Part shown: positions 24,933 through 34,293 of the stretch, in pieces
Layout: each line of letters begins with the position of its first letter
How positions within the stretch are numbered: the first letter of the stretch is position 1
Assembly: GCA_045133615.1 (NCBI GenBank)
Contig: JBGUUQ010000069.1
Span: 1 to 64,000, forward strand
DNA: 64,000 nucleotides
Source: M3 sp045133615
GTDB taxonomy: Bacteria; Bacteroidota; Bacteroidia; Bacteroidales; Muribaculaceae
Reading direction: 5' to 3'
Position numbers and translations under genes: made by a program
Notes under the pieces: generated by a model
Seen by the model: only the letters and a program-made list of their open reading frames with translations
Database searches by the model: none
What the model was told of the DNA's origin: nothing

Positions 24933-27900
24933 ATGAAACTTGACAATTTCATTAACCGTCCGGTGCTTTCGACGGTTATATCAATATTCATTGTCTTGTT
25001 GGGTATTATCGGCTTGTTCACACTCCCGGTCACCCAATATCCCGACATTGCACCGCCAACCATCCAAGTCTCCACGACCTATACCGGTGCAAATGCCCAA
25101 GCCGTATTGAACTCCGTCATCGCTCCCCTTGAAGAGCAGATCAACGGCGCTCCCAATATGGACTACATGCAGTCCACCGCCACCAACACCGGCTCTGCCA
25201 CAATCAACGTCTACTTCAAGCAAGGTGCCGACCCCGACATGGCCGCCATTGAAGTTCAAAACCGTGTGGCAAAAGCTCAAGGTCTTCTTCCCGCCGAAGT
25301 TACACAAGTAGGTGTGATCACCCAAAAGCGACAGACCTCAATGTTGATTGCCCTCGCGCTATACTCTCCCGACGACTCCTACAACGAAGAGTTCATCGAA
25401 AACTACATGAAAATCAACATCGTGCCGCAGATTCAGCGTATCTCCGGTGTCGGTGACGTGATGATGATGGGTGCCGACTACTCGATGCGTATCTGGCTCA
25501 AGCCCGAAGTGATGGCTCAATACGGATTGATGCCCTCCGACATTGCCGCTGTACTTGCCGAGCAAAACATCGAAGCCGCTCCCGGTGCATTCGGCGAACA
25601 AGGCAACCAGAGCTTCCAATACACGATGAAATATCGCGGTCGTCTCGTGACACCCGAAGAATTTGAAAAAATCGTTGTTCGCGCCAACTCCAACGGCGAC
25701 GTTCTTTACCTCAAAGACGTAGCCGACATCGAGCTTGGTCGTGTGACCTACGGATTCCACAACACCGTGGACGGACACATAGCCGTATCGACAATGATTT
25801 TCCAGACCCCGGGTTCAAATGCGACCGAAATTATCAACAACGTACGCAACTTCGTAGATACGGAAATTACCCCTCAATTGCCCGAAGGTCTTGCAATATC
25901 CGTACCGTTGGATATCAACTCATTCCTCAATGCCTCTATCGATGAAGTAATCAAAACCCTCATCGAAGCCTTCATCCTCGTATTCTTCGTGGTTTACATC
26001 TTCCTTCAGGACCTCCGCTCTACCATCATCCCCGCCATCGCCATTCCGGTGGCCCTTATCGGTACATTCTTCATGATGAAGATGATTGGCTTCTCCATCA
26101 ACCTCATCACCCTCTCCGCTCTCGTACTGGCGATTGCGATTGTGGTCGACGACGCCATTGTGGTCGTCGAGGCGGTGCATGCCAAACTCGATGTCGGCTA
26201 TAAATCCGCCCGCCTCGCCTCTATAGACGCAATGAAAGAAATCGGCTCGGCCATCATCTCGATTACCCTCGTCATGATGCTCGTATTCATCCCCGTGTCA
26301 TTCATGTCAGGCACATCAGGTGTATTCTACCGTCAGTTCGGTCTCACGATGGCCATCTCGATTGCATTCTCCGCTATCAACGCATTGACCCTCTCCCCCG
26401 CACTTTGTGCCGTATTCCTTAAGCCCCACGAAGAGCATGGCGACAAGAAGCGCAACTTCGTAAAACGCTTCCACGTAGCATTCAACGCAGCCTACGACCG
26501 CTTGCTCGACAAATATCGCGGAGCTACCAAATTCTTCATCAAAGCCAAAGCTCTCTCATTTGCCATCGTAGCAGCATCGATTGCCATCCTCGTATGGTTG
26601 ATGAGCACCACTCAATCCGAACTCGTCCCCAACGAAGACACCGGAACAATCTTCGCCATGGTCGACATGCCCCCGGGCACATCGCAAGAGCGCACCACTG
26701 AGCTTCTCAACGACGTAGACGCCATCATCGGTTCAATTCCGGCGGTAGACACACGAGTGCTCATCAATGGTTACAGCTTCCTTGCTGGTCAGGGAGCCAC
26801 CTATGGTACATTCATCGTCAAGCTTAAAGACTGGTCAGAACGTTCCGAAGCGGAAAGCTCCGACAACATCATCAAACAGCTTTACGGCATGAGTGCCCAA
26901 AAGATTAAGGATGGACGTGTGATGTTCTTCGCACCCCCGATGATTTCAGGTTACTCAATGACCAACGGTTTTGAAATGAAGATGCAAGACCGCACCGGTG
27001 GCGACATCAACAAATTCTTCCAGATTGTACAAGGATTCCTCGCCGAGCTCAATCAGCAGCCCGAAATCCAGATGGCATACACCACATTCAACCCCACATT
27101 CCCGCAATATCTCATCGACATCGATGCTGCAAAAGCAAAGCAAGCCGGCATCTCACCCTCTACGATATTGTCGACTCTACAAGGTTACTATGGTGGTATG
27201 TACGTATCTAACTTCAACCGTTTCGGTAAAATCTACCGCGTGATGATGCAAGCAGCTCCCGAAAGCCGCGTATCACCCGAAACATTGAAGAACATCAAGA
27301 TTCGCAACGGCAACGAGATGGCATCGCTCTCCAACTTCGTGACACTCACGAAAGTTTACGGCCCCGACGTACTCGACCGCTTCAACATGTATCAATCCAT
27401 TTCCGTGACCGGTTCGCCCAACGAAGGCTACTCTTCCGGCGATGCAATCGCAGCCATCGAACGCGTTGCAGCCAAGACCCTCCCGCAAGGCTACGGCTAC
27501 GAATACTCAGGTATGACTCGTGAAGAGCAGCGCTCTTCATCCGGAGCCGGCACCGCTGTCATCTTCGGTCTCTGTCTCCTCTTCGTCTACCTCTTGTTGA
27601 GTGCACAGTATGAAAGCTACATCCTCCCCATGGCGGTAATCCTCTCCATTCCGTTCGGTTTGATGGGTACATTCATATTCGCCAACATCTTCGGTATCAC
27701 CAACAACATCTACCTCCAGATTGCGCTCATCATGCTCATCGGTCTTCTCGCTAAAAACGCCATCCTCATCGTTGAGTTTGCCGTCGAACGCCGTCGCACC
27801 GGTATGAGCATCGTCAACGCAGCCGTAGCCGGAGCTGCAGCCCGTCTCCGTCCTATCTTGATGACCTCGTTGGCATTGATTATCGGTTTGTTGCCGATGA

Positions 27901-28112
27901 TGTTTGCCCACGGCGTAGGTGCCAACGGTAACAGCTCACTCGGTACCGGTTCCGTAGGCGGTATGTTAATCGGTATGATACTTCAGGTATTGGTTGTTCC
28001 CGCACTCTTCGTCGTATTCCAGACACTTCAAGAAAAGCTCTCACCCATCAAGTGGAAAGAAACCGACGAAAGTACAAACATCAACCCCGAAATCGAGCAA
28101 TACTCTCACTAA
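24933..28112 (+). CDS. RND multidrug efflux transporter (AcrB/HAE1 family)
   Basis: This 1059-residue inner-membrane proton-drug antiporter has the N-terminal start MKLDNFINRPVLSTVISIF, two large periplasmic loops and twelve expected membrane helices. The proton-relay Asp pair is in VLAIAIVVDDAIVVVE on helix 4. GPDVLDRFNMYQSISV marks the second porter domain. The C-terminal helices carry GLLAKNAILIVEFA. Length and motifs are standard. It is flanked by its adaptor (54 nt upstream) and outer-membrane factor (28 nt downstream). The substrate range cannot be read from sequence. Confidence 0.97.
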   Translation: MKLDNFINRPVLSTVISIFIVLLGIIGLFTLPVTQYPDIAPPTIQVSTTYTGANAQAVLNSVIAPLEEQINGAPNMDYMQSTATNTGSATINVYFKQGADPDMAAIEVQNRVAKAQGLLPAEVTQVGVITQKRQTSMLIALALYSPDDSYNEEFIENYMKINIVPQIQRISGVGDVMMMGADYSMRIWLKPEVMAQYGLMPSDIAAVLAEQNIEAAPGAFGEQGNQSFQYTMKYRGRLVTPEEFEKIVVRANSNGDVLYLKDVADIELGRVTYGFHNTVDGHIAVSTMIFQTPGSNATEIINNVRNFVDTEITPQLPEGLAISVPLDINSFLNASIDEVIKTLIEAFILVFFVVYIFLQDLRSTIIPAIAIPVALIGTFFMMKMIGFSINLITLSALVLAIAIVVDDAIVVVEAVHAKLDVGYKSARLASIDAMKEIGSAIISITLVMMLVFIPVSFMSGTSGVFYRQFGLTMAISIAFSAINALTLSPALCAVFLKPHEEHGDKKRNFVKRFHVAFNAAYDRLLDKYRGATKFFIKAKALSFAIVAASIAILVWLMSTTQSELVPNEDTGTIFAMVDMPPGTSQERTTELLNDVDAIIGSIPAVDTRVLINGYSFLAGQGATYGTFIVKLKDWSERSEAESSDNIIKQLYGMSAQKIKDGRVMFFAPPMISGYSMTNGFEMKMQDRTGGDINKFFQIVQGFLAELNQQPEIQMAYTTFNPTFPQYLIDIDAAKAKQAGISPSTILSTLQGYYGGMYVSNFNRFGKIYRVMMQAAPESRVSPETLKNIKIRNGNEMASLSNFVTLTKVYGPDVLDRFNMYQSISVTGSPNEGYSSGDAIAAIERVAAKTLPQGYGYEYSGMTREEQRSSSGAGTAVIFGLCLLFVYLLLSAQYESYILPMAVILSIPFGLMGTFIFANIFGITNNIYLQIALIMLIGLLAKNAILIVEFAVERRRTGMSIVNAAVAGAAARLRPILMTSLALIIGLLPMMFAHGVGANGNSSLGTGSVGGMLIGMILQVLVVPALFVVFQTLQEKLSPIKWKETDESTNINPEIEQYSH

Positions 28113-28140
28113 GTCCCATCTATTCAAACATATAGAAATT

Positions 28141-29520
28141 ATGTCATTCAAAAATATATCACGCATCTCGCTCGTCGTAGCATCGGTAGCCTTTCTGCAA
28201 AGCTGCCACATCTACAACAAGTTTGACATGCCCGAAGACAACGCCCTCGCTCAGGAATATGTCGAAGCCACCCAAGCTCCGGTCGACTCCGCAGCGTTCG
28301 GCAACCTGCAATGGCAAGACGTCTTCACCGACCCCGTGCTCGTTGACCTCATCAACCAAGCACTCGCCAACAACGTCAACCTCGAAAACGCTCGACTCAA
28401 CGTCGAGATAGCCCAAGCGCAGCTCAAAGGAGCGCGCTTGAGCTACCTCCCGTCGTTTGCACTCACCCCCAACGGTGCCGGTGCATCCTACGACGGTTCG
28501 CGTCTCTCATGGACATATCAGATTCCCCTTTCGGTAAGTTGGGAAATCGACATCTTCGGAAAACTCCTCAACACCAATCGCGCCGCAAAAGCCACACTTC
28601 TCCAAAGCGAAGCTTATGCACAAGCCGTGCGCTCGCAGATTATCGGTGGTGTAGCCAACTGCTACTACTCCATCGCCATGCTCGAACGCCAGCTCCAACT
28701 CAGCCGTGAGACAGCCGATTCATGGAAAGAGAGCGTAGAAGTGATGAAAAACCTCAAGCTCGCCGGTCGCGTCAACGAAGCAGCCGTAGTACAAAGCACA
28801 GCCAACTACTACAGCATCCTCGCATCGATTACCGACCTCGAAGTTTCAATTCACGAAGCAAACAACACTCTCTCACTCCTCCTCAACGTGATGCCGCAGA
28901 CTTGGAACATCTCGGCCGATGCCGTATTCGAAGCACCCGCGATGATGCGTGAGGGCATCCCCATGCGCGAACTTGCCGCTCGTCCCGACGTACGCGCCGC
29001 CGAGCAATCGGTTGCCGCAGCTTATTACGCCACCAATCAGGCTCGCTCGGCATTCTACCCCAACCTCACTATCGCAGCCAACGGTGGATTCACCAACCTT
29101 CTCGGCTCAATCATCACCAACCCCGGTAAATTCTTCTACACTCTTGCCGGACAGTTGACCGCACCCCTCTTCTCACGCGGAGCCAACATCTCCCGTCTTG
29201 AAGCGGCTCGCGCTCAACAAGAGCAGGCGATGAACAATTTCGAGTACACCCTTCTCAGCGCATCTGCCGAAGTGTCCGACGCGATGGTTCTCTTCAATAA
29301 AAGTGCCGAAAAAGCAGATTTATTGAAAAATCAAGTGGAAAATCTCGAAAAATCCGTGGAATATACGCAAGAATTGCTAACTTTAGGCACCTCAACCTAT
29401 CTTGAAGTGCTCACGGCACAACAGAGTCTCCTGCAATCGCAGATGTCGCTCATATCCTGCGAGCACACCAAGGCACAAGCAGCGATCAACTTATATCAAT
29501 CGCTCGGTGGAGGTCGTTAA
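28141..29520 (+). CDS. outer-membrane efflux channel (TolC/OprM-like lipoprotein)
   Basis: This 459-residue outer-membrane factor completes the pump. The lipoprotein signal is VVASVAFLQSC. Two repeats of helical-barrel segments follow (VNLENARLNVEIAQAQLKGA in the first; ISRLEAARAQQEQAMNNFEY in the second), with LSVSWEIDIFGKLLNTNRAA typical of the NodT subgroup. The start at 28141 is chosen because earlier in-frame ATGs lie within the transporter gene. It is the third gene of the operon; lpxA begins 31 nt later and may be co-transcribed. Confidence 0.94.
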   Translation: MSFKNISRISLVVASVAFLQSCHIYNKFDMPEDNALAQEYVEATQAPVDSAAFGNLQWQDVFTDPVLVDLINQALANNVNLENARLNVEIAQAQLKGARLSYLPSFALTPNGAGASYDGSRLSWTYQIPLSVSWEIDIFGKLLNTNRAAKATLLQSEAYAQAVRSQIIGGVANCYYSIAMLERQLQLSRETADSWKESVEVMKNLKLAGRVNEAAVVQSTANYYSILASITDLEVSIHEANNTLSLLLNVMPQTWNISADAVFEAPAMMREGIPMRELAARPDVRAAEQSVAAAYYATNQARSAFYPNLTIAANGGFTNLLGSIITNPGKFFYTLAGQLTAPLFSRGANISRLEAARAQQEQAMNNFEYTLLSASAEVSDAMVLFNKSAEKADLLKNQVENLEKSVEYTQELLTLGTSTYLEVLTAQQSLLQSQMSLISCEHTKAQAAINLYQSLGGGR

Positions 29521-29551
29521 TTAAAATACCGAAATTCTAAACATTACGACC

Positions 29552-30340
29552 ATGATCAGTCCATTAGCCTACGTTGACCCAACAGCCAAAATCGGCAACA
29601 ACGTAACAATCCACCCATTCGCTCACATCGACGCCAACGTCGAGATTGGCGACGGATGTGAAATCAAGCCTTATGTAAGCATCGTAAGTGGCACCACCAT
29701 CGGTAAGAACAACAAAATCTACCAAGGAGCCATCATCGGTGCCGACCCCCAAGACTTCCGCTGGAAAGGCGAACCCACATTCTGCCGTATCGGTGACAAC
29801 AACGTAATTCGCGAACACGTCATCATCAACCGAGGCATCTATCCCGACCGTCCCGGCACAATCATCGGCAACGACTCTTTCATCATGGCAGAAAGCCACA
29901 TCGGCCACGATGCCAACATCAAAGGGAAATGCGTTGTCGGCAACGGCGTAATCGTTGCCGGAGATGTTGAAATCGGAGAATGTACAATCCTCTCATCCTA
30001 TTCGCTCGTACACGAAGGATGCAAAATAGGCAACTGGGCATTCATCAAAGGCGGATGTCGCATCTCCAACAATGTCCCCCCCTACGTCATCATAGCCCAC
30101 AACCCCGCATCATATTATGGCATCAACGCCGTAATCATGCGTCGCAAAGGCTTCACCGAAGAGCAAATCGACGACGTAGCCAAAGCCTATCGCCACGTCT
30201 ACCAATGCGGCACATCGGTATTCAACGCTCTCAAGCGCATCGAAGCCGACGTACCCGACACCCCAATCCGTCAGGAAATCCTCGACTTCATCAGAGGTGT
30301 CGACCGCAAAATCGTCGCAATCCCCAAAGACTACGAGTAA
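29552..30340 (+). CDS. lpxA: UDP-N-acetylglucosamine O-acyltransferase
   Basis: This 262-residue cytoplasmic enzyme adds the 3-hydroxyacyl chain in the first step of lipid A synthesis. A left-handed beta-helix of hexapeptide repeats (IGNNVTIHPFAHIDANVEIG onward) occupies residues 10-190, and a helical C-terminal domain follows. The catalytic block is MAESHIGHDANI, with H116 and H119 at the places of the E. coli H122/H125 pair. Bacteroidales often carry a fused lpxC/fabZ elsewhere; here lpxA stands alone at the end of the efflux operon. It is followed by a clear terminator. Confidence 0.95.
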   Translation: MISPLAYVDPTAKIGNNVTIHPFAHIDANVEIGDGCEIKPYVSIVSGTTIGKNNKIYQGAIIGADPQDFRWKGEPTFCRIGDNNVIREHVIINRGIYPDRPGTIIGNDSFIMAESHIGHDANIKGKCVVGNGVIVAGDVEIGECTILSSYSLVHEGCKIGNWAFIKGGCRISNNVPPYVIIAHNPASYYGINAVIMRRKGFTEEQIDDVAKAYRHVYQCGTSVFNALKRIEADVPDTPIRQEILDFIRGVDRKIVAIPKDYE

Positions 30341-30354
30341 TATTAATTAAACTC

Positions 30355-30393
30355 AAAGAGACCGAGCCGGAATCCCGACTCGGTCTCTTTTTC
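30355..30393. terminator. terminator between convergent lpxA and secreted-protein genes
   Basis: AAAGAGACCGAG (30355-30366) pairs with CTCGGTCTCTTT (30379-30390). A T-run follows on + and an AAA-rich flank suits the opposite strand, so it may work both ways. Confidence 0.88.
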
Positions 30394-30413
30394 ATATCTC
30401 TATCGACATACAA

Positions 30414-31634
30414 TTATTTCACATACACTTTGCTCACCTTATTTCCTTGACGACGAATATACAGACCATTGGTCGGATTTTCCACTGAAACGCCTTGCAG
30501 ATTGAAATACTCAATCGGCGCATTCTCATCCATTTCAACGTCTTCGATTGCAGCATCAACCTTTGCAGAGTATGTGGTTCCCGCCAAAACAAGATCGTGA
30601 TTATTCACATGAAGAACCGACATTGTATTTTCAGTGGTCACAATAAGCACATCGCTTACACGATTGTTAGCGGAATACTGATTCTCACCTGTTGCAAAAT
30701 TGGTGTAACCGATTTTAGCCACAAGGCTTGATTCCGCATTGAGCGTAGCCGATAGTTTGGTTATATCGGTGGTGTCATGCAAATAAACATACGACACAAC
30801 GCCCCAATAGTTAAACATCGACAAACTGCAAAACGCAGTGTAGTTTACACCATTAAATGTACGGCTGTCGCCACAGTTATTATTGTATGCCCATGCCGAA
30901 CCGCCTGAACCATCACCAATTGTCGCATCGATTGCATTTGTTTCGCCATTGATATGGTAGAAATTGTCACCATTGTCATAATGCCCTACAAAATAGCCAT
31001 CGGCAATATTTGCAGATTTGGCAAACACGCGAGCGTTGTTTGTGCCACCCCACCAATATTCGTCCGAATTAAGAGTAACGGTCACGAGTTCGGGAGCAGA
31101 CACAGAACCGCCGACCACCATCCAACGAACGAATTGGTTGGAACCCGCCTCCGGAGTACCATCGACAGTGGCAATAATCTGAGCATTACCGTCAAGGTCG
31201 CCGCTCACATGAATACGATTACCCAAAGGCAACGATGTAGTATTAGAGTATGCCGCCAAGAGGGTCGGGGCTTCCGTAACCGAATTTACGCGATAGATCT
31301 TGAGTACTTCACCCGAACCGCAAGCCTCGGCGATAACCATATTGCCTTTGTCGTCGCTGGTCACAGAACCGTCGGCTTTAACATTTCCAAGTGTGATTTC
31401 ACCGAGTTTCTGTCCGGTGGTCACATTGATATAAATGGGAGTTGTACCATCTCCAAAATGAAGCACCAAAAGTTGTCCGCACATGGCTACCGTGGGACGG
31501 ATGTCATCACCTATGGTTTTTCCATACGTAGGAAGCCCGATTTCAAAATGGTTGGCAGTGGATACATCAATACCTTGAGCAAAAGAACTCAACGAAAACA
31601 GCGATACTGCTGCAGAAAGTAAAATTTTCTTCAT
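30414..31634 (-). CDS. secreted beta-propeller-like protein with a short C-terminal sorting-like motif
   Basis: This 406-residue protein has a signal peptide (LLSAAVSLFSLSSFAQ). The body consists of repeated strand pairs such as YINVTTGQKLGEITLGN, GSVTSDDKGNMVIAEACGSG and EVLKIYRVNS, suggesting a beta-propeller-like fold; it may belong to a DUF4623-type family, which I cannot confirm. The end, APIEYFNLQGVSVENPTNGL then YIRRQGNKVSKVYVK, resembles the second half of a type IX secretion sorting domain and is common in Muribaculaceae-like secreted proteins. Its function is unknown. A minus-strand -7 box lies about 110 nt upstream of the start. Confidence 0.75.
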   Translation of the reverse strand: MKKILLSAAVSLFSLSSFAQGIDVSTANHFEIGLPTYGKTIGDDIRPTVAMCGQLLVLHFGDGTTPIYINVTTGQKLGEITLGNVKADGSVTSDDKGNMVIAEACGSGEVLKIYRVNSVTEAPTLLAAYSNTTSLPLGNRIHVSGDLDGNAQIIATVDGTPEAGSNQFVRWMVVGGSVSAPELVTVTLNSDEYWWGGTNNARVFAKSANIADGYFVGHYDNGDNFYHINGETNAIDATIGDGSGGSAWAYNNNCGDSRTFNGVNYTAFCSLSMFNYWGVVSYVYLHDTTDITKLSATLNAESSLVAKIGYTNFATGENQYSANNRVSDVLIVTTENTMSVLHVNNHDLVLAGTTYSAKVDAAIEDVEMDENAPIEYFNLQGVSVENPTNGLYIRRQGNKVSKVYVK

Positions 31635-32022
31635 AATGACATTTTTTTAGGTTAGAAGCATATATTTGTTAAGAATCTTATTTATTACTTTGCTATTTTT
31701 TATATTTATCACGAATCCTATCATGGTTTGATAAATTATTGCAAATGTAATTATTTTTTTAATTATAAAATGATTTTTATTAAAAATTTTTAAGAACAAT
31801 ATCAAATCACCTAAAATTTTGATATGGCATCATCCCCTTTTTATCTTGCCAAATTCGCTAAAGTGGTGATTTTATAGCAAATAATTAGCTTTTTTGCATT
31901 TAATTGATGGTCAATTAAAAAAAAAGTGCGATATTTGCAGTTGCAAAAAATTCCGACCCGATTTTGGACGCAATTCTTGCACATTACCGACATTTATAAA
32001 ACCAATATATTACAAAGAAAAA
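31635..32022. other. AT-rich divergent intergenic region
   Basis: These 388 nt separate the minus-strand secreted protein and the HU gene. A perfect minus-strand -7 box (TACATTTG on minus, 31742-31749) and a near-match on + (GATATTTG, 31930-31937) are present. I see no gene; an in-frame extension of HU back to 31894 crosses the + promoter and is not used. Confidence 0.5.
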
Positions 32023-32295
32023 ATGACTAAAGCTGACATCGTTAATGAAATTTCAAAGACGACCGGTATTGAAAAAACCAACGTCCTTGACACTATCGAG
32101 AAGTTCATGGAAATTGTGAAGGATTCTCTCGCTCACGGCGAAAACGTTTACCTTCGCGGATTTGGTAGCTTCATCGTGAAGACACGTTCAGAAAAGACCG
32201 CCCGCAATATTTCCAAGAACACCACTATAATCATCCCCGAGCACAAAATTCCCGCTTTCAAGCCTGCTAAGGTTTTCATGGAAGAAGTGAAATAA
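32023..32295 (+). CDS. HU/IHF-family DNA-binding protein
   Basis: This 90-residue nucleoid protein begins MTKADIVNEISKTTGIEKTN and has the helical dimer body followed by the beta-arm region. The arm core reads YLRGFGSFIVKTR, then EKTARNI and IPAFKPAKVF. It bends and compacts DNA. Length is standard. It is followed by a very small basic gene and RNase G, a gene order I recognise as common in Bacteroidetes. Confidence 0.97.
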   Translation: MTKADIVNEISKTTGIEKTNVLDTIEKFMEIVKDSLAHGENVYLRGFGSFIVKTRSEKTARNISKNTTIIIPEHKIPAFKPAKVFMEEVK

Positions 32296-32360
32296 TATCG
32301 CTCGACCACTTATAAAAGACAACAAATCCTATTTATTAATCATATTAAACCAGCGTAACA

Positions 32361-32450
32361 ATGCCCAGCGGAAAAAAAAGAAAAGGTCACAAGATGGCCA
32401 CTCACAAGCGCAAAAAACGTCTGAGAAAGAATCGTCATAAGAAGAAATAA
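32361..32450 (+). CDS. 29-residue basic protein of the mS38/AURKAIP1-COX24 type
   Basis: A 29-codon ORF encodes MPSGKKRKGHKMATHKRKKR followed by LRKNRHKKK: almost entirely Lys, Arg and His. It matches the tiny AURKAIP1/COX24 (mS38-like) proteins annotated in Bacteroidetes, presumed to bind the small ribosomal subunit. The start codon is 65 nt after the HU stop and 131 nt before rng. Its position between HU and rng supports a real, conserved gene. Expression itself is not shown by the sequence. Confidence 0.85.
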   Translation: MPSGKKRKGHKMATHKRKKRLRKNRHKKK

Positions 32451-32491
32451 TTCGGTAGACGATACTTGTCTCTATAAGAAACGCCTACAGA

Positions 32492-32540
32492 GAACAAACC
32501 CGATGTGGTGTAATTCAATACGACCTCATTGCGTTTGTTC
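32492..32540 (+). promoter_or_regulatory. hairpin in the leader of rng
   Basis: GAACAAAC (32492-32499) pairs with GTTTGTTC (32533-32540), with additional ATG/CAT and GGT/ACC pairing inside. A TTTGTTGCTTT stretch follows. It could be a weak terminator after the mS38-like gene or a feedback site for RNase G on its own mRNA. Confidence 0.5.
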
Positions 32541-32580
32541 TTTGTTGCTTTAATCTACATCCTCTCCTGTTTTCTAAATA

Positions 32581-34203
32581 ATGAAAAGTGAACTCATAGT
32601 AGACGTACAACCAAAAGAAGTGTCAATCGCACTTCTTGAGGACTCTCGACTGATGCAACTGCAAAAAGAGTCGAGAGACATCTCCTATGCCGTCGGCGAC
32701 ATATATCTGGCTAAAGTGAAAAAACTGATGCCCGGATTGAATGCCGCTTTTGTCGACGTAGGCTACGAAAAGGACGCTTTCCTTCATTACTTGGATCTTG
32801 GCTCCCAATTTTCATCCTACGCATCTTTTGTCCAACAAATGCTTGAGGACAAAAAGAAAGCTCCCTCACTCTCCAAAATGAAACTGATGTCCGACATCGA
32901 CAAGCACGGCTCCGTTACCGACCGTCTCACCGCCGGACAGCAATTGATGGTACAAATCGCAAAAGAACCCATCTCCTCTAAAGGACCACGACTCACTACC
33001 GAAATCACATTCACCGGTCGATTCCTCGTCCTCATCCCCTTCTGCGACAAAATTTCCATCTCTCAAAAGATTAAGACCACCGAAGAAAAACTCCGCCTTC
33101 GTCAACTCATCGAAAGCATCAAGCCAAAAAACTTCGGTGTAATCGTACGCACCTCTGCCGAAGGCAAGCGCGTGGCAGAGCTCAACCACGAGCTGAAAAC
33201 ACTCCTTAAATGCTGGGACGACACCGTGGCTAAAGCACAAAAGTCGGAGGTCCCGTCCCTGATATTTCAAGAAGACAGCCGAATACTCGGCGTCATTCGC
33301 GACTTGTTCAGCCCCTCGTTTGAAAGCATCCATGTCAACGACGAGGAGACCTACAATCAGATTTCGAAATATGTCAATCTCATCGCTCCGGAACGTAGCG
33401 ACATCGTAAAACTCTACGACAAAGACGAGCCGATTTTCGACAGTTTCAACATCACAAAGCAGATAAAGTCATCATTTGGCAAAACCGTTTCATTCAAATC
33501 CGGAGCCTACGTAATCATTGAGCACACCGAAGCACTCCACGTCATCGACGTCAACTCCGGCAACCGCTCAAAAGCAGCTCCCGACCAAGAAAGCAACGCA
33601 CTCGAAGTCAACATGAGAGCCGCCGACGAAATCGCCCGACAACTGCGACTGCGCGACATGGGCGGCATCATCGTCATCGACTTCATCGACATGAACAAAG
33701 CCGAACACCGGCAGCGACTCTACGACCACATGAGAGAAATCATGGCCAACGACCGCGCACGCCACAACATTTTGCCCTTGAGCAAATTCGGATTGATGCA
33801 AATCACTCGTCAGCGCGTTCGCCCCGCTCTCGACATAGTCACTACCGAAGCCTGCCCCTCATGTTTCGGAAAAGGCGAAGTGCAGCCGTCGCTTCTGTTC
33901 ACCGACACCCTTAAAGAAAAAATCGACTATCTGCTCAACACTCTCAAAGTCGAAGGATTCATAATGTACGTGCATCCGTTTGTCGATGCATTCCTCAAAA
34001 AAGGGCTTATTTCACCCTATCGCCGTTGGCGCATGGAAATGGGACGTAAATTCAAAATACTCCCCGACCAGTCACTCGCCTACCTGCAATACAAAGTCCT
34101 CGACCGCGACCGCAACGAAATCGACCTCAAGGAAGAAAAAGACATGGACTCCTCCTCATCCAAATCAAAATCTAAAGCCAAAAACCGAGTAACCGAGGAT
34201 TAG
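32581..34203 (+). CDS. rng: ribonuclease E/G family protein
   Basis: This 540-residue endoribonuclease takes part in rRNA processing and mRNA decay. It opens with MKSELIVDVQPKEVSIALLE and the S1 domain (VGDIYLAKVKKLMPGLNAAF). The catalytic DNase I-like region contains HVIDVNSGNRS and GGIIVIDFIDMN with its metal-binding Asp residues. The zinc-link CPSC follows (EACPSCFGKGEV), and then the small domain. There is a short Ser/Lys-rich tail. The length is close to RNase G rather than RNase E. Confidence 0.95.
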   Translation: MKSELIVDVQPKEVSIALLEDSRLMQLQKESRDISYAVGDIYLAKVKKLMPGLNAAFVDVGYEKDAFLHYLDLGSQFSSYASFVQQMLEDKKKAPSLSKMKLMSDIDKHGSVTDRLTAGQQLMVQIAKEPISSKGPRLTTEITFTGRFLVLIPFCDKISISQKIKTTEEKLRLRQLIESIKPKNFGVIVRTSAEGKRVAELNHELKTLLKCWDDTVAKAQKSEVPSLIFQEDSRILGVIRDLFSPSFESIHVNDEETYNQISKYVNLIAPERSDIVKLYDKDEPIFDSFNITKQIKSSFGKTVSFKSGAYVIIEHTEALHVIDVNSGNRSKAAPDQESNALEVNMRAADEIARQLRLRDMGGIIVIDFIDMNKAEHRQRLYDHMREIMANDRARHNILPLSKFGLMQITRQRVRPALDIVTTEACPSCFGKGEVQPSLLFTDTLKEKIDYLLNTLKVEGFIMYVHPFVDAFLKKGLISPYRRWRMEMGRKFKILPDQSLAYLQYKVLDRDRNEIDLKEEKDMDSSSSKSKSKAKNRVTED

Positions 34204-34238
34204 CATCCGTGCTCCCTCACAAACTTCTGACTACACAA

Positions 34239-34274
34239 TCGGGCGACCCTCTTCGAGAGCCGCCCGACTTTTTA
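34239..34274 (+). terminator. intrinsic terminator after rng
   Basis: TCGGGCG (34239-34245) pairs with CGCCCGA (34261-34267), with an inner CTCT/AGAG stem and a TTCG-type loop. A CTTTTT run follows. Confidence 0.85.
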
Positions 34275-34293
34275 TCTATATGCAATCAATCGA

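Noticed and set aside
31894..32022. Upstream extension of the HU reading frame
   Set aside because: It crosses the likely promoter; HU proteins start at the MTKADIV position (32023).
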